From NCBI RefSeq assembly GCF_002113125.1, contig NZ_NEJP01000018.1, positions 1 to 64,000 of the forward strand: 64,000 nucleotides of DNA, read 5' to 3'. Below are positions 42,639 through 52,482 of the stretch, one piece after another (the stretch's first letter is position 1; each line of letters begins with the position of its first letter). The notes under the pieces are model-generated. The model searched no databases. It saw only the letters and a program-made list of their open reading frames with translations, and had not been told where the DNA came from. The position numbers and the translations under genes were made by a program. The DNA is from Pseudomonas sp. B20(2017) (GTDB lineage Bacteria; Pseudomonadota; Gammaproteobacteria; Pseudomonadales; Pseudomonadaceae).

Positions 42639-42663
42639 GGGCAGACCTCAGGTCTGCCCTTCT
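42639..42663 (+). terminator. Stem-loop after arcC
   Basis: GGGCAGACC-TCA-GGTCTGCCC followed by TTCT gives a 9-bp hairpin with a weak U tract. It may reduce read-through into the DUF5064 gene. Confidence 0.6.
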
Positions 42664-42687
42664 CCCATGCCTTGAAAGGAGAAAACC

Positions 42688-43050
42688 ATGGCCCAGTTCG
42701 AACCCGGTCATTTGCATATCGAGCGGCATGCGTTGACTGACGATGACGTCAATTACAACGTGCACCTCGACTATGAAGTGTTCACCGATCCGCAAAAAGG
42801 CAAAGGGATACAGTTCACCCTGCACGGCAGCATGCAGGGCAAGGACATGAAGGAAACGTTTTTCCTGCCCAAGGAAGAGGCCTACAACTTTGCTCGCGAC
42901 GTGACCAGGATTGCCGAAAAATACGGGATTCCCAAGGCACACAGCCAGATCGGCTCGGTGCACAAGCATTACGACTTGATGTTTGAAGACATTCGCAAGC
43001 AGTTGAATATGCAATCCGGGGATCCGGTCAATCCCGAGCATTTCGAGTAA
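42688..43050 (+). CDS. DUF5064 family protein
   Basis: A 120-residue soluble protein without signal or membrane segment. It matches the Pseudomonas DUF5064 family by its opening FEPGHLHIERHAL and middle YNVHLDYEV (general recollection of the family). It lies 62 bases after arcC behind a hairpin and before a REP doublet, so it probably travels with the arc operon. No catalytic pattern is visible; function unknown. Confidence 0.7.
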   Translation: MAQFEPGHLHIERHALTDDDVNYNVHLDYEVFTDPQKGKGIQFTLHGSMQGKDMKETFFLPKEEAYNFARDVTRIAEKYGIPKAHSQIGSVHKHYDLMFEDIRKQLNMQSGDPVNPEHFE

Positions 43051-43073
43051 CCCGAACTCACCACACTCCCCCT

Positions 43074-43160
43074 GTGGGAGCGAGCTTGCTCGCGAAAGCG
43101 CTCTGTCAGTCCATATCTTCAACGCTGATACACCGCATTCGCGAGCAAGCTCGCTCCCAC
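43074..43160. repeat. REP doublet
   Basis: An inverted pair of GTGGGAGCGAGCTTGCTCGC units between the DUF5064 gene and gcsR. Confidence 0.9.
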
Positions 43161-43258
43161 AAGGGTATGTATCCAGCGGAAGTGCGCGTCCGGTTTCACC
43201 ATTTCCCCGCCCCAAGGCATACTTGCCCCCTCCGCACTCCAGAACCCAGAACCGCCCC

Positions 43259-44767
43259 ATGCGTATCCACGTCAGCTTCATCGACCGCGTCGGCATCACC
43301 CAGGAAGTCCTGGCCCTGCTCGGTGGGCGCAACCTCAATCTGGATGCGGTGGAAATGGTCCCGCCGAACGTCTACATCGACGCCCCGACCCTCAGCCCGC
43401 AAGTGCTCGAAGAACTCAAAGATGCGTTGTTCCGGGTGCGCGGCGTGGAGGCCGTGGTGGTGGTCGACATCCTGCCCGGTCAGCGTCGGCACTTGCAGCT
43501 CGACGCGTTGCTCGCGGCGATGACCGACCCGGTGCTGGCGCTGGACAGCGCCGGCAAGGTGCTGCTGGCCAACCCGGCGCTGATTGCCTTGTACGGTCGC
43601 GAGCCGGCGGGCGAAAGCGTTTCTGAGCTGTTCAACGATCCGGGCCTGCTCGAAACCCTGCTCGAACAAGGCTTCCGCCTGCCGCTGCGGGAAATCACCG
43701 TCAATGGCCAGACCCTGTTGCTCGACGCCACACCGATCACCGACGCCGGCGCCCTGCTGACCCTGTATCAACCGAACCGCATCGGTGAACAACTTTCGGC
43801 ATTGCACCACGACCACGCCGAAGGTTTCGATGCGCTGCTCGGCGAGTCCCCACCGATCCGCACCCTCAAGGCCCGCGCGCAGCGGGTGGCAGCCCTCGAC
43901 GCGCCGCTGCTGATCCAGGGCGAAACCGGCACCGGCAAGGAACTGGTGGCACGCGCCTGCCACGCCATCAGCGCCCGGCACAACGCGCCATTCCTCGCAC
44001 TGAACTGCGCGGCCCTGCCGGAGAACCTCGCCGAGAGCGAACTGTTCGGCTACGCCCCCGGCGCCTTTACCGGCGCAGCGCGTGGCGGCAAACCGGGGCT
44101 GATGGAACTCGCCAACCAGGGCACGGTGTTTCTCGACGAGATCGGCGAGATGTCGCCGTACTTGCAGGCCAAACTGCTGCGCTTTCTCAACGACGGCAGC
44201 TTCCGCCGGGTCGGTGGCGATCGTGAGGTGAAGGTCAACGTACGGATCCTCAGCGCGACCCACCGCGACCTGGAAAAAATGGTCAGCGAAGGCCTGTTCC
44301 GCGAAGACCTGTTCTACCGCCTCAATGTGCTCAACGTCGAAGTTCCGCCGCTGCGCGAACGTGGTCAGGACATTCTTCTGCTCGCCCGCTATTTCATGCA
44401 GCAGGCCTGCGCGCAGATCCAGCGCCCGGTCTGCCGCCTCGCCCCCGGCACTTATCCGGCGCTACTCGGCAATCGCTGGCCAGGCAATGTTCGGCAATTG
44501 CAGAACGTGATCTTCCGCGCCGCCGCGATCTGCGAAAGCAGCCTGGTGGACATCGGCGATCTCGACATCGCCGGCACCTCGGTGGCACGCCAGACCGATA
44601 CCGACGTCGACAGCCTGGAAGAAGCGGTTGAAGCCTTCGAGAAATCGCTGCTGGAAAAGCTCTACGTCAGCTACCCCTCGACCCGCCAACTGGCCAGCCG
44701 CCTGCAAACCTCACACACCGCGATTGCCCACCGGCTGCGCAAGTACGGCATCCCCAACAAACCCTGA
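43259..44767 (+). CDS. gcsR: GcsR, TyrR-like sigma-54 enhancer-binding protein
   Basis: A 502-residue regulator. An ACT-like domain covers residues 1-75 (MRIHVSFIDRVGITQEVLALL), PAS about 78-190, and AAA+ about 205-435. Walker A is GETGTGKE (221-228), and the sigma-54 contact loop GAFTGA (268-273) is intact. A C-terminal TyrR-type HTH (LASRLQTSHTAIAHRLRKYGI) follows. In P. aeruginosa the protein at this place (PA2449) senses glycine and activates gcvH2-gcvP2-glyA2-sdaA-gcvT2. The gene directly precedes the same cluster here, with matching operators and a sigma-54 promoter. PhhR is the alternative TyrR paralogue, but context decides. Confidence 0.92.
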   Translation: MRIHVSFIDRVGITQEVLALLGGRNLNLDAVEMVPPNVYIDAPTLSPQVLEELKDALFRVRGVEAVVVVDILPGQRRHLQLDALLAAMTDPVLALDSAGKVLLANPALIALYGREPAGESVSELFNDPGLLETLLEQGFRLPLREITVNGQTLLLDATPITDAGALLTLYQPNRIGEQLSALHHDHAEGFDALLGESPPIRTLKARAQRVAALDAPLLIQGETGTGKELVARACHAISARHNAPFLALNCAALPENLAESELFGYAPGAFTGAARGGKPGLMELANQGTVFLDEIGEMSPYLQAKLLRFLNDGSFRRVGGDREVKVNVRILSATHRDLEKMVSEGLFREDLFYRLNVLNVEVPPLRERGQDILLLARYFMQQACAQIQRPVCRLAPGTYPALLGNRWPGNVRQLQNVIFRAAAICESSLVDIGDLDIAGTSVARQTDTDVDSLEEAVEAFEKSLLEKLYVSYPSTRQLASRLQTSHTAIAHRLRKYGIPNKP

Positions 44768-44787
44768 GGCGAAACCCCGAATAAACT

Positions 44788-44874
44788 GTGGGAGCGAGCT
44801 TGCTCGCGATGAGGGCGTGTCAGTCGACAGTTTTTTGAATGTCACACCGCCATCGCGAGCAAGCTCGCTCCCAC
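44788..44874. repeat. REP doublet
   Basis: An inverted pair of GTGGGAGCGAGCTTGCTCGC units between gcsR and its target operators. Confidence 0.9.
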
Positions 44875-44935
44875 AGGGTTTTCCATCCAGCCGGCTCTCC
44901 ATCCAGAGTGTCCGAGCCCAAAAGCGACCTCCATC

Positions 44936-44953
44936 TGTACTGAAAGCGCTACA
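44936..44953 (+). promoter_or_regulatory. GcsR-type operator 1
   Basis: TGTACTG-AAAG-CGCTACA, an 18-base site with the outer TGTA and TACA arms of the TGTAACG-N4-CGTTCCG form reported for GcsR. It abuts site 2. Confidence 0.6.
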
Positions 44954-44954
44954 G

Positions 44955-44972
44955 CGGAACGATATCGCTACA
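44955..44972 (+). promoter_or_regulatory. GcsR-type operator 2
   Basis: CGGAACG-ATAT-CGCTACA is the complement-strand form of the same 18-base site, with the first half exact. Confidence 0.65.
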
Positions 44973-45035
44973 CCCTCCTCCGATCACCGCTGTGCAAGGC
45001 TTTGATCCGGTTCAGCTTTTTTCTTCGCCTCACGC

Positions 45036-45053
45036 TGTAGCGATTTCGCTACA
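45036..45053 (+). promoter_or_regulatory. GcsR-type operator 3
   Basis: TGTAGCG-ATTT-CGCTACA is a perfect inverted repeat, 65 bases before the -24 element. Confidence 0.7.
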
Positions 45054-45117
45054 GTCAACGTGATCGCGCCCGTCCACAAATCAATCAAACCCTTGATTTA
45101 TAACGATATTTTTACGT

Positions 45118-45133
45118 TGGCCGCGTTCTTGCT
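45118..45133 (+). promoter_or_regulatory. Sigma-54 promoter of gcvH2
   Basis: TGGCCGCGTTCTTGCT has the -24 GG and -12 GC pairs in exact register and agrees well with TGGCACG-N4-TTGCW. Transcription should begin near 45144. Confidence 0.8.
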
Positions 45134-45216
45134 AAGTAACCGCTCATAAAATCAGGGCATTGCCGCCCGAGTATTCCACCGCGTCCACCAGACGAGTCTG
45201 GCCCCTAGGAGATTCC

Positions 45217-45600
45217 ATGAGCGAGTTGCGTTTTACTGAAGATCACGAATGGCTGCGCGCCGAAGCCGATGGTTCTGTCACCGTTGGCATCACCGCTTTC
45301 GCGCAGAACGCCCTGGGCGACGTGGTGTTCGTGCAACTGCCTGAATTGCAGGCGTACGAGAAAGGCGCCGAAGCCGCCACCGTGGAATCGGTAAAAGCCG
45401 CCAGCGGCGTTTACATGCCGCTGGACGGTGAAGTCCTGGCCACCAACCCAGCCCTGGAAGACAGCCCTGAGTTGGTCAACGAAGATCCGCTGGGCGAAGG
45501 CTGGTTCTTCCGCTTTAAACCGGCCGACGCTTCGGCCGTCGCCAAGCTGCTGGATCAGGACGCCTACGACCGCCTGATCAAAGCCCAAGCCGAAGCCTGA
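45217..45600 (+). CDS. gcvH2: Glycine cleavage system H protein
   Basis: The 127-residue lipoyl carrier of the glycine cleavage system. The lipoylated lysine is K60 in TVESVKAASGVYMPLDGEV. It shuttles the aminomethyl group from GcvP to GcvT. The ATG at 45217 follows CCTAGGAGATTCC. It is the first gene after the sigma-54 promoter and lies 10 bases before gcvP2. The 2 denotes the GcsR-regulated copy by analogy with P. aeruginosa. Confidence 0.95.
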   Translation: MSELRFTEDHEWLRAEADGSVTVGITAFAQNALGDVVFVQLPELQAYEKGAEAATVESVKAASGVYMPLDGEVLATNPALEDSPELVNEDPLGEGWFFRFKPADASAVAKLLDQDAYDRLIKAQAEA

Positions 45601-45610
45601 GGAACCTGAC

Positions 45611-48463
45611 ATGACCCAAGTAAATCTCGGCACCGCCAACGAATTCATCGCCCGTCACATCGGCCCGCGCGCCGGTGACGAGCAAGCCATGCTCAACAGC
45701 CTCGGTTTCGACTCGCTCGAAGCCCTGAGCGCCAGCGTCATCCCGGAAAGCATCAAGGGCACCAGCGTGCTCGGCCTCAACGACGGCCTGAGCGAAGCCG
45801 ATGCCCTGGCAATGATCAAAGGCATCGCCGGCAAGAACCAACTGTTCAAGACTTACATCGGCCAGGGCTACTACAACTGCCACACGCCATCGCCGATCCT
45901 GCGCAACCTGCTGGAAAACCCGGCCTGGTACACCGCCTACACCCCGTATCAGCCAGAAATTTCCCAGGGCCGTCTCGAAGCGCTGCTGAACTTCCAGACC
46001 CTGATCAGCGACCTCACCGGCCTGCCGATCGCCAACGCTTCCCTGCTCGACGAAGCCACCGCCGCTGCCGAAGCCATGACCTTCTGCAAACGCCTGAGCA
46101 AGAACAAGGGCAGCCACCAGTTCTTCGCCTCGATCCACAGCCACCCGCAAACCCTCGACGTGCTGCGCACCCGTGCCGAGCCGCTGGGCATTGACGTGGT
46201 CGTGGGTGATGAGCGCGAACTGACCGACGTGACGCCGTTCTTCGGCGCGCTGCTGCAATACCCGGCCAGCAACGGTGATGTATTCGACTACCGCGAACTG
46301 ACCGAACGCTTCCACGCCGCCAACGCACTGGTGGCCGTGGCCGCTGACCTCCTGGCCCTGACCCTGCTGACCCCGCCGGGCGAATTCGGTGCGGACGTGG
46401 CCATCGGCAGCGCGCAACGCTTCGGCGTGCCGCTGGGCTTCGGTGGCCCGCACGCGGCTTACTTCTCCACCAAAGATGCGTTCAAGCGTGACATGCCGGG
46501 CCGTCTGGTCGGTGTCTCGGTTGACCGTTTCGGCAAGCCGGCCCTGCGTCTGGCGATGCAGACCCGCGAGCAACACATCCGCCGCGAGAAAGCCACGTCG
46601 AACATCTGCACCGCACAAGTGCTGCTGGCCAACATCGCCAGCATGTACGCCGTGTACCACGGCCCTAAAGGCCTGACCCAGATCGCCAACCGCGTGCATC
46701 ACCTGACAGCGATCCTGGCCAAGGGCCTGAGCGCACTGGGCGTGACCGTCGAGCAAGCCAGCTTCTTCGACACACTGACCCTGGCCACCGGTGCGCAAAC
46801 TGCTGCGCTGCACGACAAGGCCCGCGCCCAACAGATCAACCTGCGTGTGATCGATGCCCAGCGTCTGGGCCTGTCGGTCGACGAAACCACCACCCAGGCT
46901 GACATCGAAACCCTGTGGGGCCTGTTCGCCGACGGCAAGACCCTGCCAGATTTCGCTGCTCTGGCCGCTGCCGCGCAAAGCACCATTCCTGCCGCGCTGG
47001 TTCGTCAGTCGCCGATCCTCAGCCACCCGGTGTTCAACCGTTATCACTCGGAAACCGAGCTGATGCGCTACCTGCGCAAACTGGCGGACAAGGACCTGGC
47101 ACTGGATCGCACCATGATCCCGCTGGGTTCGTGCACCATGAAACTCAACGCCGCCAGCGAAATGATCCCGGTGACCTGGGCCGAATTCGGCGCCCTGCAC
47201 CCGTTCGCTCCGGCCGAGCAAAGCGCCGGTTACCAGCAACTGACCGATGAACTGGAAGCGATGCTCTGCGCCGCCACCGGTTACGACTCGATCTCGCTGC
47301 AGCCGAACGCCGGTTCCCAGGGTGAGTACGCAGGTCTGCTGGCGATTCGCGCCTATCACCAGAGCCGTGGCGAAGACCGTCGCGACATCTGCCTGATCCC
47401 GTCGTCCGCCCACGGCACCAACCCGGCGACCGCCAACATGGCCGGCATGCGCGTGGTCGTGACCGCGTGCGACGCCCGTGGCAACGTAGACATCGAAGAC
47501 CTGCGCGCCAAAGCCATCGAGCACCGCGAACACCTCGCCGCGCTGATGATCACCTACCCGTCGACCCACGGCGTGTTCGAAGAAGGCATCCGCGAAATCT
47601 GCGGCATCATTCACGACAACGGCGGCCAGGTGTACATCGACGGCGCCAACATGAACGCGATGGTCGGCCTCTGCGCACCGGGCAAGTTCGGCGGCGACGT
47701 CTCGCACCTGAACCTGCACAAGACCTTCTGCATCCCCCACGGCGGTGGCGGCCCGGGTGTCGGCCCGATCGGCGTCAAGTCGCACCTGACTCCGTTCCTG
47801 CCGGGCCACGGCCACATGGAACGCAAGGAAGGCGCGGTCTGCGCAGCACCGTTCGGCAGCGCGAGCATTCTGCCGATCACCTGGATGTACATTCGCATGA
47901 TGGGTGGCGCAGGTCTGAAGCGCGCTTCGCAGCTGGCGATCCTCAATGCCAACTACATTTCCCGTCGCCTGGAAGAGCACTATCCAGTGCTGTACACCGG
48001 CAGCAACGGCCTGGTGGCGCACGAGTGCATCCTGGATCTGCGTCCATTGAAAGACAGCAGCGGCATCAGCGTCGATGACGTCGCCAAGCGCCTGATCGAC
48101 TTCGGCTTCCACGCCCCGACCATGTCGTTCCCGGTAGCCGGCACACTGATGATCGAGCCGACCGAAAGCGAATCCAAGGAAGAACTGGACCGCTTCTGCG
48201 ACGCCATGATCCGCATCCGCGAAGAAATCCGCGCAGTGGAAAACGGCACCCTGGACAAGGACGACAACCCGCTGAAGAACGCTCCGCACACGGCTGCCGA
48301 GCTGGTCGGCGAGTGGACTCATCCCTACAGCCGCGAACAAGCGGTGTACCCGGTGGCGTCGTTGATCGAAGGCAAGTACTGGCCGCCGGTAGGTCGCGTC
48401 GACAACGTGTTCGGCGACCGCAACCTGGTCTGCGCCTGCCCGTCGATCGAAAGCTACGCTTAA
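45611..48463 (+). CDS. gcvP2: Glycine dehydrogenase (decarboxylating), P protein
   Basis: A 950-residue PLP-dependent decarboxylase; both halves of the family are fused in one chain as in most proteobacteria. The PLP lysine is K704 in LNLHKTFCIPHGGGGPGVGP. N-terminal landmarks include FIARHIGPRAGDEQAML and GQGYYNCHTPSPILRN, and the C-terminal CACPSIESYA ends the protein. It releases CO2 and passes the methylamine to GcvH. No frameshift is seen. Confidence 0.97.
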   Translation: MTQVNLGTANEFIARHIGPRAGDEQAMLNSLGFDSLEALSASVIPESIKGTSVLGLNDGLSEADALAMIKGIAGKNQLFKTYIGQGYYNCHTPSPILRNLLENPAWYTAYTPYQPEISQGRLEALLNFQTLISDLTGLPIANASLLDEATAAAEAMTFCKRLSKNKGSHQFFASIHSHPQTLDVLRTRAEPLGIDVVVGDERELTDVTPFFGALLQYPASNGDVFDYRELTERFHAANALVAVAADLLALTLLTPPGEFGADVAIGSAQRFGVPLGFGGPHAAYFSTKDAFKRDMPGRLVGVSVDRFGKPALRLAMQTREQHIRREKATSNICTAQVLLANIASMYAVYHGPKGLTQIANRVHHLTAILAKGLSALGVTVEQASFFDTLTLATGAQTAALHDKARAQQINLRVIDAQRLGLSVDETTTQADIETLWGLFADGKTLPDFAALAAAAQSTIPAALVRQSPILSHPVFNRYHSETELMRYLRKLADKDLALDRTMIPLGSCTMKLNAASEMIPVTWAEFGALHPFAPAEQSAGYQQLTDELEAMLCAATGYDSISLQPNAGSQGEYAGLLAIRAYHQSRGEDRRDICLIPSSAHGTNPATANMAGMRVVVTACDARGNVDIEDLRAKAIEHREHLAALMITYPSTHGVFEEGIREICGIIHDNGGQVYIDGANMNAMVGLCAPGKFGGDVSHLNLHKTFCIPHGGGGPGVGPIGVKSHLTPFLPGHGHMERKEGAVCAAPFGSASILPITWMYIRMMGGAGLKRASQLAILNANYISRRLEEHYPVLYTGSNGLVAHECILDLRPLKDSSGISVDDVAKRLIDFGFHAPTMSFPVAGTLMIEPTESESKEELDRFCDAMIRIREEIRAVENGTLDKDDNPLKNAPHTAAELVGEWTHPYSREQAVYPVASLIEGKYWPPVGRVDNVFGDRNLVCACPSIESYA

Positions 48464-48471
48464 ACGAATGA

Positions 48472-48491
48472 GGGGCAGGTAAACCTGCCCC
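48472..48491 (+). terminator. Stem-loop after gcvP2
   Basis: GGGGCAGG-TAAA-CCTGCCCC forms an 8-bp stem followed by only a short GATTTC, so it is probably a partial terminator or stabiliser. Confidence 0.6.
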
Positions 48492-48518
48492 GATTTCAGC
48501 ATCACCACAGATCCCCTT

Positions 48519-48606
48519 GTGGGAGCGGGCTTGCTCGCGAATGCGGTGTGTCAGGCAACATTGATGGCGACTGATTCACCGCATTCGCGAGCAAGCCCGC
48601 TCCCAC
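48519..48606. repeat. REP doublet inside the gcv cluster
   Basis: An inverted pair of GTGGGAGCGGGCTTGCTCGC units between gcvP2 and sdaA, where P. aeruginosa has glyA2. Confidence 0.9.
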
Positions 48607-48667
48607 AGGGAATGTATCAAGCCTGATGGTCCGCCAATTCCTATAACAAGAAACCGGAGAACAACTC

Positions 48668-50044
<1,377 letters not shown>

Positions 50045-50095
50045 TTAGCCCCCTCTTCCTCCGGGAAAGGGTTGGTGTGAATCAAGGAGTCACGC

Positions 50096-51220
50096 ATGTC
50101 CACCGAACAACTGTCGAAAACCCCGCTGCACGCTCTGCACATCGAACTCGGCGCCCGCATGGTGCCGTTCGCCGGCTACGACATGCCGGTGCAATACCCG
50201 CTGGGCGTGATGAAAGAACACCAGCACACCCGTGAGCAGGCCGGGCTGTTCGATGTCTCGCACATGGGCCAGATCCGCCTGACCGGCGCCAATGCTGCCA
50301 AAGCCCTGGAAACCCTGGTGCCGGTGGACATCATCGACCTGCCGGTGGGCATGCAGCGCTACGCGATGTTCACCAACGAAACCGGCGGCATCCTCGATGA
50401 CCTGATGGTCGCCAATCTGGGCAACGACGAACTGTTCCTGGTGGTCAACGCCGCGTGCAAGGAGCAGGACCTGGCGCATCTGCAAAAACACATCGGCGAT
50501 CAATGCAAGATCGAGCAGTTGTTCGAAGAACGCGCCCTGCTCGCCCTGCAAGGCCCGGCCGCAGTGACCGTGCTGGCGCGCCTGGCGCCGGAAGTGGCGA
50601 AAATGACTTTCATGCAATTCACCCGCGCGAAGCTGCTGGGCGTTGACTGCTTTGTCAGCCGTTCGGGCTACACCGGTGAAGACGGTTTCGAAATCTCGGT
50701 TCCGGCAGCCGATGCGGAAAAACTTGCCCGCGCCCTGCTGGCCGAACCGGAAGTCGCCGCCATCGGCCTCGGCGCCCGTGACTCGCTGCGCCTGGAAGCC
50801 GGCCTGTGCCTGTACGGCCACGACATGAACACCGAAACCACCCCGATCGAAGCCAGCCTGCTGTGGGCAATCTCCAAGCCTCGGCGTGCCGACGGTGCGC
50901 GTGCCGGCGGCTTCCCTGGCGCAGAACAGGTCTTCGCTCAACAGAAGAACGGCGTTCAGCGCAAACGCGTCGGCCTGCTGCCGCAAGAGCGCACGCCGGT
51001 CCGTGAAGGTGCAGAGATCGTCAACGAAGCGGGCGAGATCATCGGCAGCGTGTGCAGCGGCGGCTTCGGCCCGACTTTAGGCGGCCCATTGGCCATGGGT
51101 TACCTGGACAGCGCCTACGTCGCACTCGATACGCCAGCCTGGGCGATAGTTCGTGGGAAAAAGGTGCCATTGCTTGTAAGCAAAATGCCATTTGTTCCAC
51201 AACGCTACTATCGCGGTTGA
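50096..51220 (+). CDS. gcvT2: Aminomethyltransferase, T protein
   Basis: A 374-residue tetrahydrofolate-dependent enzyme that frees ammonia from aminomethyl-lipoyl GcvH. The N-terminal block LGARMVPFAGYDMPVQYPLG and SHMGQIRLTG are conserved, and the catalytic Asp region DDLMVANL follows. SRSGYTGEDGFEIS and the C-terminal GSVCSGGFGPTLGGPLAMGY complete the family pattern. It is the last gene of the cluster, and a strong hairpin follows the stop. Confidence 0.96.
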   Translation: MSTEQLSKTPLHALHIELGARMVPFAGYDMPVQYPLGVMKEHQHTREQAGLFDVSHMGQIRLTGANAAKALETLVPVDIIDLPVGMQRYAMFTNETGGILDDLMVANLGNDELFLVVNAACKEQDLAHLQKHIGDQCKIEQLFEERALLALQGPAAVTVLARLAPEVAKMTFMQFTRAKLLGVDCFVSRSGYTGEDGFEISVPAADAEKLARALLAEPEVAAIGLGARDSLRLEAGLCLYGHDMNTETTPIEASLLWAISKPRRADGARAGGFPGAEQVFAQQKNGVQRKRVGLLPQERTPVREGAEIVNEAGEIIGSVCSGGFGPTLGGPLAMGYLDSAYVALDTPAWAIVRGKKVPLLVSKMPFVPQRYYRG

Positions 51221-51625
51221 TTGACTGTTTCTATAAGTAACGCGATTGCGTTATGCGTGCACTAATGTGTAACGCAATCGCCATAAAACAGTGCACTCTC
51301 TTTACATTCGATTCGAATATGAAATTGGCTTATAACGTTCGAAAACAATTGAACAAGCTAATCGTATAAGCCGGACTAGTGAATCGACTAAGTGCCGGCA
51401 AGGGCAGGAAAACCGGGGCCTTCGCGGGGCTTGTTTTTCCTCCCGTAGTTGGCGTAGAGTTTGTCCACTGTGTTTGCATGGGTCAGCTTGGAATCGTGAC
51501 CTGGGCAGTAGCCTACAAGTTAGCTACATCCCGTTCGACGTCTTCTTACTCTCCTGCAACCAGCCCCAGTACTCTTTCATGAGGAAGAGACTGTCATCAA
51601 TTTTTTGCGTCAAAGGAAATAAGAA
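51221..51625. other. 405-base spacer: gcvT2 3' hairpin and cold-shock leader
   Basis: Near its left end a perfect 11-bp stem (51243-51253 with 51270-51280) follows gcvT2. The rest is probably the long 5' leader that cold-shock genes carry, with RNA structure that controls translation by temperature (inference). Open frames in it look non-coding. Confidence 0.6.
51243..51280 (+). terminator. Stem-loop after gcvT2
   Basis: CGATTGCGTTA and TAACGCAATCG pair perfectly over a 16-base loop. The following CCATAAAACAG is not a U tract, so Rho-independent termination is doubtful. Confidence 0.5.
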
Positions 51626-51838
51626 ATGTCCACACGTCAGAGCGGTACCGTCAAGTGGTTTAACGACGAGAAAGGTTTTGGTTTTATCACTCCAGAAAGC
51701 GGTCCGGATCTGTTCGTGCATTTCCGCGCCATTCAGGGCAGCGGCTTCAAGAGCCTGAAAGAAGGCCAGAAAGTGACCTTCGTTGCTGTGCAGGGCCAGA
51801 AAGGCATGCAAGCTGATGAAGTCATCGCAGAAGCCTGA
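51626..51838 (+). CDS. Cold-shock protein (CspA family)
   Basis: A 70-residue single-domain OB-fold RNA/DNA-binding protein. Both RNA-binding motifs are intact: KGFGFITP (RNP1) and LFVHFRA (RNP2). It is of the CapB/CspD-like type common in Pseudomonas. AAAGGAAATAAGAA precedes the ATG. It has its own terminator and a leader of several hundred bases. Confidence 0.95.
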   Translation: MSTRQSGTVKWFNDEKGFGFITPESGPDLFVHFRAIQGSGFKSLKEGQKVTFVAVQGQKGMQADEVIAEA

Positions 51839-51850
51839 TTTTCTGTAACG

Positions 51851-51886
51851 AAAAAGCCCCTGATATTGATATCAGGGGCTTTTTTG
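51851..51886 (+). terminator. Terminator after the cold-shock gene
   Basis: AAAAAGCCCCTGATAT-TG-ATATCAGGGGCTTTTTT is a long perfect hairpin ending in a U run. It could work in both directions. Confidence 0.93.
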
Positions 51887-51935
51887 TGGGCGCAAATCCG
51901 TAAAATGGCGCTTCATTTTCCTTCCAGAGGCTGCC

Positions 51936-52424
51936 ATGTCGAAACACCTGCTCACTCCTCAGGGCGATTTCCCCGCCGTCGGCCTGGGCCGTCGTCTGGC
52001 AGCGATGTTCTATGACTTTCTGCTGTGCACTGCCCTGCTGATCGTGACCGGTGGTGTCTACAAGATGATTCAGGCCGCGATCATCGGTGAGGAGCGTCTA
52101 CGGGTTCTGACCGACGCCGGACAACTGGATGGCGATCCGCTGTACTCCACGGTGCTGCTGCTGGTGTTGTTTGGTTTCTTTGCCAAGTTCTGGACCCACG
52201 CCGGGCAGACCCTGGGCATGCAGGTCTGGGGCGTTCGTGTGCAGAACGCCGATGGCACTGCGATCAGCCTGTGGCAGGCGTTGTTGAGGTTTATGGTGTC
52301 GATTGCATCGTGGCTGTGCTTGGGCCTCGGGTTCTTCTGGTCACTGTTCGACAAGAAGAAGCGCGCCTGGCACGACATCTACTCCGACACGCAGCTCGTG
52401 CGAATTCCGAAGAAAGCCAAATAA
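51936..52424 (+). CDS. RDD family membrane protein
   Basis: A 162-residue inner-membrane protein of the RDD family. GLGRRLAAMFYDFLLCTALLIVTGGVY is the first span with the R and D residues that name the family. KFWTHAGQTLGMQVWGVRVQ is the conserved middle, and WLCLGLGFFWSLFDKKKRAWHDIYS the last span. Its job is unknown; some RDD proteins are proposed Na+/H+ antiporters. It is convergent with nadA, with a shared terminator between. Confidence 0.88.
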   Translation: MSKHLLTPQGDFPAVGLGRRLAAMFYDFLLCTALLIVTGGVYKMIQAAIIGEERLRVLTDAGQLDGDPLYSTVLLLVLFGFFAKFWTHAGQTLGMQVWGVRVQNADGTAISLWQALLRFMVSIASWLCLGLGFFWSLFDKKKRAWHDIYSDTQLVRIPKKAK

Positions 52425-52436
52425 TCCTGCAGATGC

Positions 52437-52468
52437 AAAAACGCCCCGATCCAATCGGGGCGTTTTTA
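52437..52468. terminator. Bidirectional terminator between RDD gene and nadA
   Basis: AAAAACGCCCCGAT-CCA-ATCGGGGCGTTTTT has U tracts on either strand and serves both convergent genes. Confidence 0.93.
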
Positions 52469-52482
52469 TTTGCGGCTCGAGG

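Noticed and set aside
45578..48508. 976-codon open frame opposite gcvP2
   Set aside because: Antisense shadow of a complete gcvP2; composition only.
51379..51582. 67-codon frame upstream of the cold-shock gene
   Set aside because: No ribosome site is evident and it lies in a probable structured leader; coding cannot be supported.
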